DNA of 64,000 nt from Okapia johnstoni. Taxonomy: Eukaryota; Chordata; Mammalia; Artiodactyla; Giraffidae. A model generated the notes under the pieces. That model saw only the letters and a program-made list of their open reading frames with translations. It was not told where the DNA came from and made no database searches. Where the stretch lies: the NCBI GenBank assembly GCA_024291935.2, contig CM044321.1:65032985-65096984 (forward strand). Reading direction: 5' to 3'. A program made the position numbers and the translations under genes. Shown here in pieces: positions 58,132-64,000 of this stretch; positions within the stretch are counted from its first letter, which is position 1, and the number at the start of each line of letters is the position of its first letter.

Positions 58132-59497
58132 AAGCACATACACATGGGCACCAACGGCATCTGAGCAGGAGTATTTTTGAGAACAACATCAGCAAAATTT
58201 CCATCATTTTCCTCTCAAAGCATCATATATGGCCCTGGAGACTTTTGGCTGCTGTTTTGCCACTCGTTTCTTTACTTCAGTACTTTTGCTATCTTGAGAC
58301 AAGCCTTTCTTGTTATTATGGAGAGAGTTGAAATTATTCAGCATCTAGTTGGTTAATATTCGGCTTTTTGATGTGATACATAGACAGATAAATGATGATA
58401 TGTTTGATCTGTATATTTAAGATGTCTTGTCCATGAGTTGAGAAGTAAGTGATTCTAAATTCATGATGGTTTTTAATGGCTCTTAGATATCCAAAGCTAA
58501 ATATGGAACATTAAAATTTACAGGAATCTTTTGTACTGGCGGCTAAACTGGATATTTGTGAAACTGTTAGTTTTCTACTTGGTGTGAGACTTGACCTAGC
58601 AGCTTTCATCATGAACTCAGCTTCTCTAGTGGACAACAGGAAGCACTTTTGATTGTGCAAGTCTCTATAGGAATTTCTGAGTTCACTTTGAATGAGACCG
58701 AAAATAGAATTTTGCGTTGCTGTGAATAAACAAGGCAACTGTAGCATTTCACTCTACTGAAGCAATATCCATTTATTAAGGAGACTGTCATGTGCCCCAG
58801 TAAGCATTCAGCTAGAGTTGCTCTATGTTTTTATCATTTTAGACTTATTCAGATTTCTGAAATGTGGGAACTGAAGTGGAAAACATTTCTTGATAGGCTT
58901 ACCTGCATTTTTAAGTGTCTGAAACATCTGAAGTAACCTCTAAAACTGTTAAAGCATATGAAATTGCTTTATAAATAGCACTGTTCTATACAGATTTTAA
59001 TTATCAATATTACCACAAAAATTAATCTACAGACATTGATTACAGTTGAAGTCATGCCTGTTTCATTTAATAAATGAAACAATTTGACTTAAGAGTTGCT
59101 AAGAATGAAATCATTGTTGAAAATATAGTTCAGAATAAACCAGTACAAAATTGATACTTGAGATACACACATTTATTATATTAATGGATATAACTAAACA
59201 GAGAAACTTTAAATAGTTTTAATCAAAACATGGTCTCGTGAGAGCAGGTATGAGAGGTTGTCCAGGAATAATGTCTGTCCAGCCGTGTGAGTTAGCTCAA
59301 CAAGCAAAAGAAGAAACAGAATAAGAATCCAGTTTAGAAGAATGACCTATACATTGTGAGTTTCATGTGAATTTCGTTTTCCTCCTTGGTTGTAAACTTG
59401 AAACTACTGTTTCACTGCTGGTTGAGGTAAATTACTACCACAGAGGTCAATGTTAGCAAATGCACTCCTGGTATTTTTCTCAGTTCTCGTATCTAGA
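58132..59497. other. unique DNA, nothing recognised
   Basis: The frames at 58511-58791 (minus) have no domain. No repeat family was recognised. Confidence 0.5.
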
Positions 59498-59714
59498 GCA
59501 TGGATGCATGCTCAAGCTGCTAAGTCATGTCTGAGTCTTTTTGACCCTGTAGACTGTAGCCCAGCAGGCTTCTTCGCCTATGGGATTTACCAGGCAAGAA
59601 TACTGGAGTGGGTTGCCATTTCATTCTCCAGGGGATCTTCCCAACCCAGGGACTGAACCCATATCTCCTTCATAGCTGGTGGATTCCTTACCACTGAGCC
59701 ATATGGGAAGCCCA
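59498..59714 (-). mobile_element. Bov-tA SINE (minus)
   Basis: The plus strand reads tgctaagtcatgtctgagtc, tactggagtgggttgccatt and then the head gattccttaccactgagcca, ending gggaagccc. It is fairly complete. A poly(T) run at 59750-59759 lies just to its right in unique DNA. Confidence 0.94.
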
Positions 59715-60811
59715 TGGCTAAAATAGACATTTCTAATTGATCATGGTCTTTTTTTTTTTCTCACTGAGTCCACATTCAGACTTCTAAATCTTCTAACCTC
59801 CCTGCTTCAAGAACCCACTACAAATGGGTTAGATTTGGCATATGAGATAGAAGTGTCTCTGTTTTGTTTTATTTTGTTTTAGGTAACTCTCCAAGGCAGT
59901 GTTTTCTAACATTTATTTTATGAAATATTTATTTGTATAGGATGGTAAAAGTTATTATGGGTGAAAAAGGATTCTATGGACAAATAAATTTGGGAGACTG
60001 GGTTAAACCATGGTAAATAGGACTCAAGACTTCTCAGAACTTTCATAAAATAATGTGTATTTTTGCACACCTAGAGAGGGTGATGGAATTTAATTAAGTA
60101 ATTTGAGTAATCCTAATTTTCCCCCAACAAAGTTTCCTGCAGATCCAGAGTTTCTAAAATATACATTGTGGGAAAAGCCCATTTAAAGTTTTTGTATTAA
60201 CGTATGTGAAACATCTGGATGATTTATGGAAAAAAGTTAGTTAATGATTTTTAATAGTGGCTTTGTACAGCTTCAATTTACCTTATATGGAACTACATTT
60301 CTCAGAAATTTCCCTTCCAGTATGGTCCCGGGTTGACATTGTCTGTTAAGTCATTAAGCACAAGATTTGGAAGGTGGATATGAAAGAGAAACTACATTTT
60401 TAACATTTTGAATACCTGTTAAGGGCCAATCCACACATGTTCAAGGTCATTTATCTGCTCATCTTGTTGGAATGGAGCAACATCTGGTGATTCTTTCATA
60501 TCCTGAGAGATGAGCCAACCATGTATACCTCTTTATGGGAAAAGACCCTGGCTTCCCTTGCAGGTCACCCACAGCGTTGAAGTGGGAGTTGGTGAGAGAC
60601 ATGGCCTCAAATTTCCCTTGTCAATTTGACTATTCCCATAGGTTCTAGTTTGTCTTTGCTCTCATCCATAGCCAACTTTCTTTCCTGACATCTAGACTGG
60701 CTGACCTTAAGGAACTCTGGGCTCAACTTTAGGTGCAGAGGCATCAGCCTTCATAAAATACTCCATCAGTTTTAACAGTTGGTGAGTTCTAATCCTGCAA
60801 TAAGAATTTTA
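59715..60811. other. unique DNA, nothing recognised
   Basis: No gene or repeat family was recognised. The sequence just left of the BovB at 60812 contains aattttag, which resembles aactttag at 63560 and may be part of an eroded target duplication. Confidence 0.45.
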
Positions 60812-63551
60812 GTTTCAGTTCAGTACCTCAGTTGTGTCTGACTCTTTGCCACCACATGGACTGCAGCACACCAGGCCTCCCTGTCCCTCACCAATTCCTG
60901 GAGCTTACTCAAACTCATGTCCATTGAGTCAGTGATCCCATCCAACCATCTCATCCTCTCTCATCCCCTTCTCCTCCCACCTTCAGTCTTTCCCAGAATC
61001 AGGGTCTTTTCAAAAGAGTCAGTTCTTTGCATCAGGTGGCCAAAGTATTGGAGTTTCAGCTTCAGCATTAGTACTTCCAATGAATATTCAGGACTGATAT
61101 CCTTTAGAATGGACTGGTTGGATCTCTTTGCTCTCCAAGAGACTCTCAAGAGTCTTCTACAACACCACAGTTCAAAAGCATCAATTCTTCAGTGCTCAGC
61201 TTTCTTTATAGTCCAACTCTCACATCCATACATGACTACTGGAAAAGCCATAGCTTTGACTAGAAGGACCTTTGTTGGCAAAGTAATGTCTCTGCTTTTT
61301 AATATGCTGTTTAGGTTGGTCATAACATTTCTTCCAAGGAGGAAGCATCTTTTAATTTTGTGGCTGCAGTCACCATCTGCAGTGATTTTGGACCCCCCCC
61401 CAAAAAAAAAATCTCTCTCTGTTTCCATTGTATCCCCATTTGCCATGAACTGATGGGACCAGATGCCATGAGCTTTGTTTTCTGAATGTTGAGCTTTAAG
61501 CCAACTTTTTCACTCTCCTCTTTCACTTTCATCAAGAGGCTGTTTAGTTCTTCTTCGCTTTCTGCCATTAAGAGTGGTGTCATCTGCATATCTGAGGTTA
61601 TTAATATTTCTCTGGCAATCTTGATTCTAGCTTGTGCTTCATCCAGCCCAGCATTTCTCCTGATATTCTCTACATAGAAGTTAAATAAGCAGGGTGACAA
61701 TATACAGTGTTGACGTACTCCTTTCCCAATTTGGAACCAGTCTGTTGTTCCATGTCCAGTTCTAACTGTTGCTTCTTGACCTGCATGCAGATTTCTCAGG
61801 AGGGAAGTCAGGTGGTCTGGTATTCTCTCTCCTAAAAATTTTCCAGAGTTTGTTGTGATCTACAGTCAAAGGCTTTGGCATAGTCAATAAAGCAGAAGTA
61901 GATGTTTTTCTGGAACTCTCTTGCTTTTTCGATGATCCAATGGATGTTGGCAATTTGATCTCTGGTTCCTCTGCCTTTTCGAAATCCGGCTTAAACATCT
62001 GGAAGTTCACGGTTCATGTCCTGTTGAAGCCTGGCTTGGAGAATTTTGAGCATTACTTTACTAGCGTATGAGAAGAGTGCAATTGTGCTATAGTTTAAGC
62101 ATTCTTTGACATTGCCTTTCGTTGGGATTGGAATGAAAACTGACCTTTTCCAGTCCTGTGGCCACTGCTGAGTTTTTTAAATTTGCTGGCATGTTGAGTG
62201 CAGCACTTTCACAGAATCATCTTATAGGATTTGAAATAGCTCAACTGGAATTCCATCACCTCCACTAGCTTTGTTCATAGTGATGCTTTCTAAGGCCCAC
62301 ATGACTTCACATTCCAGCATGTCTGACCCTAGGTGAGTAATCACACCATTAAGATTATCTGTGTCATGAAGATCTTTTTTGTACAATTCTTCTGTGTATT
62401 CTTGCCACCTCTTCTTAATATCTTCTGCTTCTGTTAGGTCTGTACCATTTGTGCCCTTTATTGTGCCTATTTTGCATGAAATTTTCCCTTGGTATCTCTA
62501 GTTTTCTTTAAGAGCTCTCTAGTCTTTCCCATTCTATTGATTTTCCTCTATTTCTTTGCATTGATCACTAAGGAAGGCTTTATCTCTCCTTGCTATTCTT
62601 TGGAATTCTGCGTTCAAACAGGTATATCTTTTCTTTTCTTCTTCGCCTTTCACTTCTCTTCCTTTCTCAGCTATTTGTAAGGCTTCCTCAGACAACCATT
62701 TTGCCTTTTTGCATTTCTTTTTCTTGGCGATGGTCTTGATCCCTCCTCCTGTAGTGTCATGAACCTCCGTCTATAGTTCTTCAGGCACTCTGTGTATCAG
62801 ATCTAATCCCTTGAATCTATTTGTCACTTCCACTATATAATGGTAAGGGATTTGCTTTAGGTCATACCTGAATGGTCTAGTGGTTTTCCCTGCTTTCTTC
62901 AATTTAAGTCTGAATTTGGCAATAAGGAGTTCATGATCTGAGCCACAGTCAACTCCTGGTCTTGTTTCTGCTGACTGTATAGAGCTTATCCATCTTTGGC
63001 TGCAAAAAATTAATCAATCTGAATTTGGTATTGATTTGGACATCTGGTGATGTCCATGTCTAGAGTCTTCTCGTGTTGTTGGAAGAGGTTGTTGGTGTTG
63101 TTGGTCAAACTCTATTACCCTTTGCTGTGCTTCATTCTGTACTCCAAGGCCAGATTAGCCTGTTACTCCAGGTATTTCTTGACTTCCTTCCTTTGCATTT
63201 CAGTCCCCGATAATGAAAAGGACATCTTTTTTTTGGTGTTAGTTCTAGAAGATCTTGTAGGTCTTCGTAGAACCATTCAACTTCAGCTTCTTCAGCATTA
63301 CTGGTCAGGGCATAGACTTGGATTACTGTGATATTGAACGGTTTGCCTTGGAAATGAACAGAGATCATTCTGTCATTTTTTTTGAAATTGCGTACCAAGT
63401 ACTGCATGGTTCTGGACTCTTTTGTTTTGACTATATCATGGCATCTCCTGTTTTGCTACTTCCAATTTCCTTCTCATGGACCTAACATTCCAGGTTCCTA
63501 TGCAATATTGCTCTTTACAGCATCAAACTTTACTTCTATTACCAGTCACAT
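60812..63551 (-). mobile_element. BovB LINE, near full-length (minus), no nested insertion
   Basis: It begins with a short gttca tail (ttcagttcagtacctcagt) and extends through the whole ORF to the 5' untranslated words gcaatattgctctttacagc. It ends near accagtcacat. Relative to the copy at 6662-10542 it lacks about 0.4 kb of 5' UTR and has an internal deletion of about 130 bp near 63432 in the endonuclease. A C run followed by an A run at 61393-61410 interrupts the C-terminal frame. Confidence 0.94.
61189..63407 (-). pseudogene. BovB endonuclease / reverse transcriptase ORF, broken
   Basis: The minus strand gives the endonuclease start segment at 63132-63407 (NDRMISVHFQGKPFNITVIQ, then YEDLQDLLELTPKK), which then shifts frame. 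RT words are spread over several frames (motif A region near 61865-61905). The C-terminal domain is at 61320-61700 (GLKLNIQKTKLMASGPI) and 61189-61446 (GCESWT). The frame is broken many times, so no protein is made. Confidence 0.9.
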
Positions 63552-63749
63552 AGGAAAACAACTTTAGAAAATGTGGTGAGGAGGTCTCTAAAATGAAAAC
63601 CTTATCTTATGTATTACATATTTCTGCAAACCAGATCCAGAGACTAATTCAGTGGTGACAGAATTACAATTTATCTGTAGGTGAAGATGGGCAGTGGCAT
63701 GACACTGACTCTAGTGGACTATTTTATGTGGCACACACTTCCCACCAAG

Positions 63750-63942
63750 GGCTTCCCTTGTGCCTCAGCTGGTAAATCCTCCTGCAGTGCAGGAGACCAG
63801 GGTTTGATCCCTGGTTTGGGAAGATCCTCTGGAGAAGGGAAAGGCTACCCACTCCAGTATTCTGGCCTGGAGAATTCCATGGACTGTATAGTTAGTGTAG
63901 TCGCAGAGTCGGATGCGGCTGAACGACTTTCACATTCTTTTA
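63750..63942 (+). mobile_element. Bov-tA SINE
   Basis: Head gcttcccttgtgcctcagct, B-box-like gtttgatccc, body ctacccactccagtattctg, end gagtcggatgcggctgaacg. The flanks acttcccaccaa and actttccctaccaa form an imperfect target repeat with a small indel. Confidence 0.93.
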
Positions 63943-64000
63943 CTTTCCCTACCAAACGAAAGAAAATAGTAATTCTTAACTTACATAGCTAGTGGGGCAC

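Noticed and set aside
1..64000. A novel multi-gene defence or metabolic system
   Set aside because: No cluster of host genes exists in the window. All domain-bearing frames are retrotransposon or DNA-transposon relics.

Overview
The window is 64 kb of mammalian nuclear DNA from a bovid ruminant (cattle, bison, buffalo, sheep or goat type). The evidence is the repeat content: about 18 Bov-tA/Bov-A SINEs, ten BovB (RTE-class) LINE copies, a young ruminant-type L1, and two older CHR-type tRNA SINEs shared across cetartiodactyls. I see no host gene, no convincing coding exon and no RNA gene other than the tRNA-like heads of SINEs. The open reading frames of any length with recognisable domains belong to transposons. 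The interval reads as intergenic or deep intronic sequence.

Layout. 0-6.6 kb: unique AT-rich DNA with scattered SINEs, one BovB tail and a MIR. 6.66-10.54 kb: a full-length, decayed BovB bounded by 10-bp target duplications and carrying a nested SINE and a nested L1 tail. 10.55-16.3 kb: quiet DNA holding an L2 relic, an old Tigger/pogo transposase on the minus strand (13.3-14.3 kb) and an old L1. 16.3-21.35 kb: two tandem BovB tails, an old L1 tail, and a BovB insertion whose 5' half is inverted relative to its 3' half, the whole bounded by one 12-bp target duplication. 23.3-29.06 kb: a SINE, an internally deleted BovB with its own target duplication, and a 4.0 kb 5'-truncated L1 with a 20-bp target duplication. 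29-45 kb: mostly unique DNA with isolated SINEs, MIR, L2, an MLT1 LTR and a SINE with an internal duplication. 45.09-45.67 kb: two SINEs in inverted orientation interleaved with dinucleotide arrays. 45.7-52.4 kb: no ruminant-specific insertion. 52.4-63.55 kb: BovB-rich, with copies in both orientations and one inserted into an older L1.

How the parts relate. L1 and BovB supply reverse transcriptase. The Bov-tA SINEs are non-autonomous: a tRNA-like head is joined to a Bov-A body that resembles the ends of BovB. The BovB 5' region at 6899-6965 still shows this shared segment. Nesting gives a relative order: MIR, L2, Tigger, MLT1 and L1M first, then BovB and CHR SINEs, then Bov-tA SINEs and the young L1.

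I did not find a previously undescribed system. The most instructive items are structural: the 5'-inverted BovB, the L1 tail that deleted its target instead of duplicating it, the short BovB derivative with its own target duplication, the inverted SINE pair at alternating purine-pyrimidine tracts, and the Tigger relic. All family assignments are from memory of consensus sequences. No database search was possible.
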